Positions 1-5,203 of a stretch of DNA of 7,289 nucleotides are shown one piece after another. The DNA lies in NCBI GenBank assembly GCA_031267485.1, contig JAIRYY010000210.1, positions 1 to 7,289 of the forward strand, in the 5' to 3' direction. The notes below the pieces were generated by a model. The model was not told the origin of the DNA, did no database searches, and worked only from the letters and a program-made list of their open reading frames with translations. A program made the position numbers and the translations under genes. How positions within the stretch are numbered: the first letter of the stretch is position 1; each line of letters opens with the position of its first letter. Source of the stretch: Tannerella sp. GTDB taxonomy: Bacteria; Bacteroidota; Bacteroidia; Bacteroidales; Tannerellaceae.

Positions 1-431
1 GTACCCGTAACGCCCACGAGCGTCAGCCGCTCCGACGGTTTCCCGTACCACGCCGAGGCGATACGCCCCAACGCGTCAGCCGAATCAGGCGTTTCTATCA
101 TTGAAAGTTGAGCATTGAAAGTTGAAACTGATTTTCCGCGCTGTTCGCCGTTATCCGCGGGAGACTTGCCAGCATCGGCGGGAAGCACGTTGCCGGCTGT
201 TAGAACGGCGGCGGCACTTTCGGCGCCAGAGGAGCATACGATAGCGACAGCGCCCCGCTCAATGGCGTCGTCCATATAGTCGCGTCCGTCGGTAAGCGTT
301 CCTTTCACGGCTACAAACAGCGAACCGGGCGTCACCAGCCGCGAATCCGACTGCACACCGGTTATTTCAGGGTCGCCCCCGCCGGATATTTCACCGATAC
401 CTGCAATTTTTACCAATTCCGATAATCTCAT
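1..431 (-). CDS. murE: MurE, UDP-MurNAc-tripeptide synthetase, N-terminal part
   Basis: N-terminal 143 codons of a Mur ligase; the rest lies beyond the left edge. MurE adds the third residue (meso-diaminopimelate or lysine) to UDP-MurNAc-L-Ala-D-Glu in the cytoplasm during peptidoglycan synthesis. The protein starts MRLSELVKIAG and carries the family's substrate-binding elements: a SDSR motif (residues 28-31) followed by PGSLFVAVKG (35-44), then DGRDY and AIERGAVAIV. The visible part ends at LVGVTG (138-143), the start of the ATP-binding P-loop GVTGTNGKTT. The ATG at 431 is chosen because it gives the family N-terminus; the ATGs at 435 and 438 are in another frame. It follows ftsI as in other Bacteroidota dcw clusters, but after an unusual 169-bp repeat-filled gap. 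Oddity: between AIVCSS and IETPDSADALG the chain is longer than I expect for the family, and residues 102-111 are encoded by four tandem 7-bp repeats. The substrate (DAP or Lys) cannot be judged from this part. Confidence 0.95.
   Translation of the reverse strand, partial: MRLSELVKIAGIGEISGGGDPEITGVQSDSRLVTPGSLFVAVKGTLTDGRDYMDDAIERGAVAIVCSSGAESAAAVLTAGNVLPADAGKSPADNGEQRGKSVSTFNAQLSMIETPDSADALGRIASAWYGKPSERLTLVGVTG
100..127 (-). repeat. Four tandem 7-bp repeats inside murE
   Basis: On the plus strand the units are ATTGAAA, GTTGAGC, ATTGAAA, GTTGAAA. On the coding strand they read TTTCAAC, TTTCAAT, GCTCAAC, TTTCAAT and encode residues 102-111 (VSTFNAQLSM). The same heptamer occurs three times without change at 447-467, just upstream of the murE start, and both arrays are followed on the plus strand by ATTTTC and then by CGCCGTT within about 25 bases. 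The reading frame stays open through the array. I infer that a repeat segment was inserted and tolerated in a surface loop of the N-terminal domain. Confidence 0.8.
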
Positions 432-446
432 ACATCATATAATTTA

Positions 447-544
447 GTTGAAAGTTGAAAGTTGAAAATTTTCGCCGTTCACACTTCTCCATTCATCGTT
501 TCCTATTTACCATTAATCACCAATTACCATTTACCAATCACCAA
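447..544. repeat. Array of 14 degenerate heptamers between ftsI and murE
   Basis: Read on the plus strand in strict 7-bp phase from 447: GTTGAAA three times, ATTTTCG, CCGTTCA, CACTTCT, CCATTCA, TCGTTTC, CTATTTA, CCATTAA, TCACCAA, TTACCAT, TTACCAA, TCACCAA. The first three and the last five units clearly form families (GTTGAAA; YCAYYAA/TTACCAW), while the middle units are more decayed. I see no gene, promoter consensus or conserved RNA here. It separates ftsI from murE in an otherwise tight operon, so it is presumably transcribed as part of the operon mRNA. Confidence 0.75.
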
Positions 545-552
545 CGCCCAAC

Positions 553-573
553 GGGCACCCACAAGGGGCGCCC
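553..573. repeat. GC-rich palindrome between heptamer arrays
   Basis: GGGCACCC (553-560) and GGGCGCCC (566-573) flank a 5-nt loop ACAAG. In the operon transcript (minus strand) this folds as an 8-bp stem with one G-U pair. The core, with GTAGGGGCG followed by CCTTGTG on the minus strand, resembles a GC-rich palindromic repeat common in intergenic DNA of many bacteria (recalled from general knowledge, not searched). It sits exactly between two heptamer arrays. There is no U-tract, so it is not a convincing terminator. Confidence 0.7.
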
Positions 574-576
574 CTA

Positions 577-611
577 CCATTCATCATTAACCATTAATCA
601 CTAATCACTAA
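577..611. repeat. Five heptamers overlapping the ftsI stop codon
   Basis: Plus-strand units in phase: CCATTCA, TCATTAA, CCATTAA, TCACTAA, TCACTAA. Positions 601-611 are also the 3' end of ftsI, so its last codons (Leu-Ser-Asp-stop, CTTAGTGATTAG on the coding strand) are built from repeat sequence. The array is related in sequence to the units at 510-544. Confidence 0.75.
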
Positions 612-2817
612 GTTTCAGAACTACCGTTTGTCCCGGCGTCGCACGGCTTCCTTTGGCGACGGACTGGGACGTCACGTGTCCTTTTCCTGAAAGGGAGACC
701 CGCAGGCCGCAGCTTTCAAGCGCATAAACGGCATCCTTGGCTCCCATTCCCGTCACGTCGGGAACAAGGTTTTCAACCAGGGGCAGTTCTCTTATGGCGA
801 GGCCCTCGCCGTTCCCTTTCGCCGCCACATACGTGTCATCACCTTTCGAGCCTTTCGCATTTATTTTTATACGAAATTCATCCGCCACATTTTTCAATGC
901 GTCGTAACGACCGTTTTTCACGCTGGGGAAAGCGATTTTCAGCGAATCTTCCGGCGCTTTTTTCATATCGAAAACCATGCAGTTCGCATAAACCTTTTCG
1001 GCAATTTCCCTCACTACCGGCCCGCACATCGAGCCGCCCGACGGGAAGCCCACACGCGGACGCGAAATAACGACGATGCACGAATAAAGAGGCGCCTCAC
1101 TGGGGAAGTAACCGCAGAAAGACACGTGATGACCGGCCGTCTTGTAGACCCCGCCGCTGGCAATCTGCGCCGTTCCCGTTTTCCCGGCAATCGTTATCAC
1201 GTCCGAGCGCGCCACACTGCCCGTTCCGTGGCGGCGCGCCGGTGTGGGGTCCCGGTAATTCACCACATTATACAGCATGTCCCGGACAATCTCCAGGGTG
1301 CGTTCCGAACAGATTGCCGGTATGATGACTTCCGGCTCGAAATGTTTGACGACTTTGCCGTTTTTCATAATATCCCTCACAAACATCGGGCGAACCATTT
1401 TGCCGTTATTCGCTATGGCATTGAAAAACGTGAGGGTCTGAATCGGCGGGATTTGCACCTCGTATCCGAAAGACATCCACGGGAGGGACGTATGCGACCA
1501 GTACCGGTCTCCCGGCCGGCGCAGTTTGGCCTTTCCCGCGCCGGGAATTTCAATCCGCAGATTCGCATCCATTCCGATGCGGTGAAGCCCGTCCACAAAC
1601 TTCTCCGGGTTTGTCCCGTAACCTTTCAGGATGAGTTTGGCGACGCCGATGTTGGAGGAATACCAGATAGCCTTTTCCGCCGTAATCATTCCGTATCCTC
1701 CGTGGTTGGCATTGTGGTCGGTAATTTTGCTGTTCACATGATGATAAACCCCCTCGCCCACGTCGACCGGCGTGCCGGGTTCCACTAGCCCGTCGTCAAT
1801 GGCGACCATCATCGACGCGACCTTGAACGTGGAGCCTGGCTCAATTTCGTCCGCAACCGCATGATTCATCGTTTCGGCAAAACGGCCGGGGCCGAGCCGC
1901 CCCATATTCGTAATCGCCTTTATCTCGCCTGTCCTGACCTCCATGACGACAGCCGTTCCGGCATCCGCATCAAGCTCCCGGAGCTTGTCGGTCAACGCCT
2001 TTTCGACCAGGTCCTGAATATTGATGTCTATCGTGGAGCGGATATCCATCCCGTTGACAGGCTCAACCTCCGTAATATTTGTCCAGCGTCCCCCGACGCG
2101 CTGTACGGAGTTCAACCCGGCCACGCCGCAAAGCAGCGAATCGTACTGCAGCTCCAGCCCGTTCTTCCCTTTCGTGATGCCGGGCAAATCGACCTCATTG
2201 TAAATATCTCCTATTGTACGCGAGGCGAGCATGTCGAACGGCTTCTGGCGCATCATCAGCTCGCGCGTGTAAAACCCGCTGCGGTTCCGGTGAAAACGGA
2301 GAAAAGGGTATGTCTTTATCTCTTTCAGGTCGGCGTACGACACGCGCCCCTCATACACCGGGTACTGGCGCTTCTTCGATTTAAGGCCTTTCAGCAGGTG
2401 CGCCTTATATCCCGCGGGCGTGCGGTTCCTCAACTTCCGGGAAAGGTAATGCGCCAGCGAATCCACATTGTTATGTTTGGAATGTTGAAAGGAATCCAGC
2501 GCAAAGCCTTCCGCCCCGAAATCCATATACATATAATATTGGGGTGCGCTTGTGGCCATAAGCCGGTCATCGTCCGAATAGATGTTCCCGCGTACGGGAC
2601 TGACGAGGAGGTCCGGCTTCTTCATCCCCTCGGCAACTTTCAGCCATTCCTTTTTCTCCACAAGGCCTATCCTGAAAGCCGAAATCAGGATGGCAACCGC
2701 CACCATGCTCAGGAGAACGAGAATAAAGAAGTAACGGACAAGGATGCTTCCGTCCTTCCCGTCCTTCCCGTTCGCTTTCCCCGCGGCCTTTTCCGGCGCT
2801 GTTTCTTTCGATGACAT
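601..2817 (-). CDS. ftsI: FtsI/PBP3-type division transpeptidase with C-terminal PASTA domain
   Basis: Class B penicillin-binding protein (738 aa) that cross-links septal peptidoglycan, anchored in the inner membrane with its catalytic domain in the periplasm. Residues 1-23 are a Lys/Gly-rich cytoplasmic tail, 24-49 a single membrane helix, and about 70-250 the dimerisation/pedestal region including SPVRGNIYSDD (73-83). The transpeptidase domain follows: nucleophile motif STFK (Ser329, Lys332), SSN (387-389) and KTGT (546-549). A PASTA domain occupies about 683-737 (NLVPDVTGMGAKDAV...), typical of the Bacteroidota form. All catalytic motifs are intact. The ATG at 2817 lies 12 nt after the ftsL stop, so the genes are co-transcribed. 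Oddity: the last three codons and the TAG stop lie inside a heptamer repeat array, so repeat activity may have set the present C-terminus; the PASTA domain nevertheless appears complete. Confidence 0.97.
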   Translation of the reverse strand: MSSKETAPEKAAGKANGKDGKDGSILVRYFFILVLLSMVAVAILISAFRIGLVEKKEWLKVAEGMKKPDLLVSPVRGNIYSDDDRLMATSAPQYYMYMDFGAEGFALDSFQHSKHNNVDSLAHYLSRKLRNRTPAGYKAHLLKGLKSKKRQYPVYEGRVSYADLKEIKTYPFLRFHRNRSGFYTRELMMRQKPFDMLASRTIGDIYNEVDLPGITKGKNGLELQYDSLLCGVAGLNSVQRVGGRWTNITEVEPVNGMDIRSTIDINIQDLVEKALTDKLRELDADAGTAVVMEVRTGEIKAITNMGRLGPGRFAETMNHAVADEIEPGSTFKVASMMVAIDDGLVEPGTPVDVGEGVYHHVNSKITDHNANHGGYGMITAEKAIWYSSNIGVAKLILKGYGTNPEKFVDGLHRIGMDANLRIEIPGAGKAKLRRPGDRYWSHTSLPWMSFGYEVQIPPIQTLTFFNAIANNGKMVRPMFVRDIMKNGKVVKHFEPEVIIPAICSERTLEIVRDMLYNVVNYRDPTPARRHGTGSVARSDVITIAGKTGTAQIASGGVYKTAGHHVSFCGYFPSEAPLYSCIVVISRPRVGFPSGGSMCGPVVREIAEKVYANCMVFDMKKAPEDSLKIAFPSVKNGRYDALKNVADEFRIKINAKGSKGDDTYVAAKGNGEGLAIRELPLVENLVPDVTGMGAKDAVYALESCGLRVSLSGKGHVTSQSVAKGSRATPGQTVVLKLSD

Positions 2818-2829
2818 AATGGTTCTTCC

Positions 2830-3162
2830 TTATTTATGCAGTTTGTACGGAGGCGTTTTCGCCCTTTCAAGCCCAAGACCCTGCCGTTTGACAAGTTCCT
2901 CCACCTGCGACGGACGGGTGTTGCCTGTCAGCCGGGCGGAGGTGGACAGCGCCTCGAACTTCGTCTCTTTCAGCTGTTCCTGAAGATGGTCAATCTCGCG
3001 GAGCTTTATTATGCAGGAATAGCGGTTACTTATATAGAATAAAAACAGGAACACGACGAGCACAATCATCCGCGTGTGCCTGACCACCAAATCCCCGTTC
3101 AGTATACCTCCGCCCAGGATATAAATCACGGCATTGCGCTTTTTCTTTTTTGTTCTTTCCAT
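2830..3162 (-). CDS. ftsL: FtsL-like division protein (Bacteroidota type)
   Basis: Small bitopic membrane protein, 110 aa, in the ftsL position between rsmH and ftsI. By family role, FtsL acts with FtsB/FtsQ to activate FtsWI at the septum. The sequence shows a basic cytoplasmic N-terminus (MERTKKKKRN), one membrane helix at about residues 31-46 (RMIVLVVFLFLFYISN), and a periplasmic coiled coil at about 51-77 (LREIDHLQEQLKETKFEALS). The C-terminus QVEELVKRQGLGLERAKTPPYKL is the conserved tail of the Bacteroidota FtsL-like family as I remember it. I choose the ATG at 3162. The frame can be extended to a TTG at 3168, adding only Met-Tyr, but ATG is the more likely start and gives a family-like N-terminus. 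The gap from the rsmH stop is 20 nt. FtsL sequences are poorly conserved, so the call rests on context, topology and tail. Confidence 0.88.
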   Translation of the reverse strand: MERTKKKKRNAVIYILGGGILNGDLVVRHTRMIVLVVFLFLFYISNRYSCIIKLREIDHLQEQLKETKFEALSTSARLTGNTRPSQVEELVKRQGLGLERAKTPPYKLHK

Positions 3163-3182
3163 ATACAACGGTCTGTTTACAT

Positions 3183-4112
3183 TTACATTTCCTCCTCCGC
3201 CCGGCGCTTCTCCGCTATCCGCAGTTTGGCGCTCCTTGCGCGGGGATTGTCCCCTGTCTCCCCCTCCGAGGGCATTACGGCCTTACCCGTCATGCGCAGG
3301 GGCGAGTGCATATTCCCGTAGAAATCCCGGACGGACAGCCCGTCGAAATTCCCGGTTTTCATGAAATTTTTTACCAGCCGGTCTTCCAGCGAGTGATACG
3401 TTATCACGACCAGCCGTCCGCCCGGCGCGAGCAGGCCGGGCGACTGCAGCAGCAGTTCGCGCAAAGCCTGCATTTCCCCGTTCACCTCGATGCGCAGAGA
3501 CTGAAAGACCTGTGCCAGAAATTTCCTGGTCTTCTCCCGTCCGGCAAAAGGCGTCAGTACCGCCAGCAGGGCGGCGGTTGTCAGCAGAGGTTTCCGGTTC
3601 CTCGCCTCCACGACTGCGCGCGCAATCCGGCGCGAGTTCCGCAGCTCGCCGTACAGGTAAAACACGTCCGCCAGCCGTTCCTCCGGATAACTGTTCAGCA
3701 CGTCGGCCGCCGTCTGTCCGCCGCGGCTGTTCATCCGCATGTCGAGCGCTCCGTCGAAACGGAATGAAAACCCGCGGCTTTCGTCGTCAAGATGGTGCGA
3801 CGACACGCCCAGGTCTGCGATAAGGCCGTCAATCTCCCGTTCTCCGTAATAGCGCATGAAGTTCGACAGGTAGCGGAAATTGCTGCGGACGAACGTAAAC
3901 CGTCCGTCGTCCGGGATGTTTCTTTCGGCATCGGCATCCTGGTCAAAACCGTACAGGCGGCCGCCCGCCCCCAGTTTCTCCAGAATCCCGCACGAATGTC
4001 CCCCGCCTCCAAACGTGGCGTCAACGTAACATCCCGAGGGTTTTACATTCAACCCCCCGATGCTTTCCCCGAACAGGGCGGGAATATGATATTTCAGTTC
4101 TTTTTCGGTCAT
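3183..4112 (-). CDS. rsmH: RsmH, 16S rRNA m4C1402 methyltransferase
   Basis: SAM-dependent enzyme (formerly MraW) that methylates N4 of C1402 in the ribosomal decoding site; 309 aa, normal for the family. Visible motifs: SAM-binding YVDATFGGGGHS (29-40), GFDQD (55-59, acidic residue for the SAM ribose), DGLIADLGVSSHHLDD (95-110), RGFSFRFDGALDMRM (113-127), QVFQSLRIEVNGE (201-213), ITYHSLEDRLVKNF (237-250) and the C-terminal NPRARSAKLRIAE (289-301). All are intact. I place the start at the ATG at 4112 (MTEKELKYHIPAL), which matches the family N-terminus; an in-frame TTG at 4118 would add only two residues. It is the first gene of the visible dcw operon. mraZ, its usual upstream partner, is missing from this window. 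Confidence 0.97.
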   Translation of the reverse strand: MTEKELKYHIPALFGESIGGLNVKPSGCYVDATFGGGGHSCGILEKLGAGGRLYGFDQDADAERNIPDDGRFTFVRSNFRYLSNFMRYYGEREIDGLIADLGVSSHHLDDESRGFSFRFDGALDMRMNSRGGQTAADVLNSYPEERLADVFYLYGELRNSRRIARAVVEARNRKPLLTTAALLAVLTPFAGREKTRKFLAQVFQSLRIEVNGEMQALRELLLQSPGLLAPGGRLVVITYHSLEDRLVKNFMKTGNFDGLSVRDFYGNMHSPLRMTGKAVMPSEGETGDNPRARSAKLRIAEKRRAEEEM

Positions 4113-4134
4113 TATCAACTGCTTGACATCGTAA

Positions 4135-4178
4135 AAAATGTGTAATTACCTGATTAGCCGGGTAAAATTACACATTTT
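4135..4178 (-). promoter_or_regulatory. 13-bp inverted repeat in the rsmH leader
   Basis: AAAATGTGTAATT (4135-4147) and AATTACACATTTT (4166-4178) are perfect inverted repeats with an 18-nt spacer. In the rsmH direction the second arm runs into six T (4138-4133), about 20 nt before the rsmH ATG. The shape is that of an AT-rich intrinsic terminator or attenuator, or of a dyad operator. No minus-strand gene is visible upstream whose transcript it would end, which favours control of the dcw operon. No TAnnTTTG box is evident on this strand. The function is inferred. Confidence 0.5.
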
Positions 4179-4185
4179 CCGCAAT

Positions 4186-4217
4186 TTGAAAACGGAAATA
4201 TGAAAAAAAGTTTTCAA
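4186..4217. repeat. 8-bp perfect inverted repeat upstream of rsmH
   Basis: TTGAAAAC (4186-4193) and GTTTTCAA (4210-4217) are separated by 16 nt in an A/T-rich stretch. It could be an operator half-site pair or a chance product of the base composition. I attach no firm function. Confidence 0.3.
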
Positions 4218-4255
4218 CACCCCATTTTTTTCAACCCGCCAATTCTCCCGGCGCC

Positions 4256-4288
4256 GACTGTTAAAAAAAACAACAGTCACGATTTTTT
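4256..4288 (+). terminator. Possible plus-strand terminator hairpin
   Basis: GACTGTT (4256-4262) and AACAGTC (4272-4278) form a 7-bp stem with an A-rich loop, followed after three bases by a run of seven T (4282-4288). It lies just upstream of the plus-strand promoter at 4300-4330, where it could insulate that promoter from antisense read-through out of rsmH. There is no plus-strand gene directly upstream, so the role is uncertain. Confidence 0.35.
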
Positions 4289-4299
4289 TCGCCTTTTGT

Positions 4300-4330
4300 T
4301 TTGCCGGTTTAAAAAAACGCGTTACATTTG
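4300..4330 (+). promoter_or_regulatory. Bacteroidota-type promoter (TTTG / TAnnTTTG)
   Basis: TTTG at 4300-4303 and TACATTTG at 4323-4330 are separated by 19 nt. This matches the -33 and -7 elements recognised by the Bacteroidota primary sigma factor. Transcription would start near 4336-4340 and give a leader of about 60 nt before the ATG at 4396. A similar box-leader-ATG layout recurs at 7146-7240. Confidence 0.65.
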
Positions 4331-4395
4331 CCGCCGCTATTCCGCGCGGTGTTTATTTGGTGCGGACGAAAATTGAAAAACAAATAACAGATAAA

Positions 4396-4551
4396 ATGAA
4401 TTATTTTGTCGAAAAAATTATTCCCCGTTTTGATTTAATTAACACCCACGTGTTGGTTAATTCCGATTATTTGTTAGAGAAAGATGGGCAGGCGTATATA
4501 CATCTCTTTTTCGCCGTCATTCAGGGCGAACATGCAGATGATGTGGTTTAA
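4396..4551 (+). CDS. Truncated or chimeric small ORF, unknown N-terminus
   Basis: 51 codons starting MNYFVEKIIPRFDLINT, preceded by a good promoter and an A-rich leader (ATAACAGATAAAATG). I do not recognise the product. From about codon 29 (after LLEK) the DNA also encodes, in the next frame, the outer-membrane-protein remnant at 4478-4846. The tail of this ORF (DGQAYIHLFFAVIQGEHADDVV) is therefore probably an out-of-frame reading of that gene. This suggests that only the first 28 or so codons are original, joined to unrelated DNA by a deletion. Its start matches the partial ORF at 7238: the ATG lies the same distance from a shared TTTTGA-TTAATTAAC-CCC block, and the peptides align at F, L, I and N (FDLINT versus FELINA). 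Whether a peptide is made is unknown. Confidence 0.35.
   Translation: MNYFVEKIIPRFDLINTHVLVNSDYLLEKDGQAYIHLFFAVIQGEHADDVV
4437..4462. repeat. Dyad centred on CACGTG
   Basis: AATTAAC (4437-4443) and GTTAATT (4456-4462) lie symmetrically around CACGTG (4447-4452), giving 10 of 13 paired positions over 26 bp. It sits inside the small ORF, 41 bp after its ATG. The left half (AATTAAC-CCC) is also present at the right edge of the window, where the sequence stops before the second half. It could be a protein-binding site or an RNA hairpin. Confidence 0.4.
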
Positions 4552-4846
4552 GCCCACCTATGATGGAATCGTGCAGCTTGATGATATTTGGGGAGTGGAT
4601 GCCCGGATAGAAAAGACCTTTCCGGATAACCGGCTGAGCCTGTCACTTTCAGCTAACGATATATTCAGTACAATGGATAACGTCAGCGGGAAAATGAAAA
4701 TCGGAAATATCAATCAAACCGTCAAACAGGGAATGAGCCTGCGTCGAGTAATGCTTACCGTGCGATACAGTTTCGGCTCGCAACAGATCCGCGGCGCACG
4801 CAACCGCAGCGTCGGTATTGAAGAAGAAATGGGACGGGCGCGATAA
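4478..4846 (+). pseudogene. 3' remnant of an outer-membrane beta-barrel (TonB-receptor-like) gene
   Basis: The frame is open from 4478 (after a TAG at 4475) to the TAA at 4844-4846. It encodes the last strands of an outer-membrane barrel of the kind found in Bacteroidota TonB-dependent-receptor-like proteins (OMP_b-brl_3 type). Seen: alternating hydrophobic strands FRANMQMMWFKPTYDGIVQL, WGVDARIEKTF and NRLSLSLSANDIFSTMD, then the final strand RRVMLTVRYSFG and the short periplasmic tail ARNRSVGIEEEMGRAR. Full-length members have roughly 700-900 residues; only about 120 remain, with no signal peptide, plug or most of the barrel. It is therefore a degraded fragment, probably left by a deletion whose joint is near 4478-4500. 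The family assignment is from pattern recognition. The sequence is otherwise free of stops, so the event may be recent. Confidence 0.75.
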
Positions 4847-4866
4847 TCATACTTCACGCGGGATAT

Positions 4867-4994
4867 TTTTGTGCATTGTATTTCTCCCGTCACCAGCGAC
4901 GAACGAAGCAATCCGGGCACAGGCGACGACCCGGATTGCTTCGTTCCTCGCTGGTGACGGGGAGGGTGACTGCGATGAATAGCAATGCACAAAA
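4867..4994. repeat. 128-bp long-palindrome repeat (MITE/REP-like)
   Basis: Nested inverted repeats. The outer arms are TTTTGTGCATTG (4867-4878) and CAATGCACAAAA (4983-4994), perfect over 12 bp. The inner arms at 4886-4917 and 4930-4961 pair over 32 bp with one mismatch around a 12-nt loop. The right arm contains GATTGCTTCGTTCCTCGC, a motif I recall from dispersed palindromic repeats in several bacterial groups, including Bacteroidota. The two outer spacers differ in length (7 and 21 nt): the right one has an extra stretch including CATCGCAGTCACC in complement, so one arm gained or lost sequence. There is no transposase frame and no clear target-site duplication. It begins 20 bp after the stop of the outer-membrane remnant and could also end transcription in both directions. 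Confidence 0.8.
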
Positions 4995-5170
4995 CCATGC
5001 TGAGCTCAGTATAAGTATCTGCCGGCAGTAAGAGGCAGTTCGGGCCGGGTTCGGAAAGTTATGCTTGAATAATCTCCGCCGCCCGTCCCTTCCGCGCGGA
5101 ATTTATGGCTCATTTTGATGCGGCTGCTCCGGTTTTGCAATAAAACAGATGTTTTTAAATAAATTATTAC
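4995..5170. other. Intergenic stretch without recognised content
   Basis: Together with the palindrome and the glsA promoter this forms a 357-bp gap without an intact gene. I see no tRNA, no ORF with gene-like features and no riboswitch. A short perfect palindrome CTGCCGGCAG occurs around 5022-5031, which is unremarkable by itself. The last 30 bases turn AT-rich ahead of the glsA -7 box. Confidence 0.5.
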
Positions 5171-5178
5171 TATTTTTG
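5171..5178 (+). promoter_or_regulatory. -7 box of the glsAB operon
   Basis: TATTTTTG fits the Bacteroidota -7 consensus TAnnTTTG exactly and lies 25 nt before the glsA ATG, leaving a short leader. The -33 element is weak; a T-rich GTTTTT at 5151-5156 is the nearest candidate. The same ACTATTTTTGC string occurs at 7169-7178 ahead of the last gene. Confidence 0.55.
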
Positions 5179-5203
5179 CGCATCCGAAAAATGCATTTTC
5201 AAT

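Noticed and set aside
447..544. CRISPR array
   Set aside because: Units are 7 bp, contiguous and degenerate, with no spacers and no cas genes.
1126..1788. 220-codon open frame on the plus strand inside ftsI
   Set aside because: It lies wholly antisense to the intact ftsI catalytic domain; its translation is rich in Arg/His/Pro with no domain, promoter or leader. Long antisense frames are common opposite GC-rich genes.
1861..2814. 317-codon open frame on the plus strand opposite the ftsI 5' half
   Set aside because: Antisense shadow of conserved FtsI sequence; low-complexity composition and no start signals.
3150..3767. 205-codon plus-strand frame opposite rsmH
   Set aside because: rsmH has every family motif on the other strand, and this frame has no recognisable protein features.
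4338..4356. Shared TTCCGCGCGG-TTTAT string at about 4340 and 5090
   Set aside because: Only about 15 of 17 bases match, around a short self-complementary CCGCGCGG core, and neither copy has the same surroundings. Too short to call a repeat.
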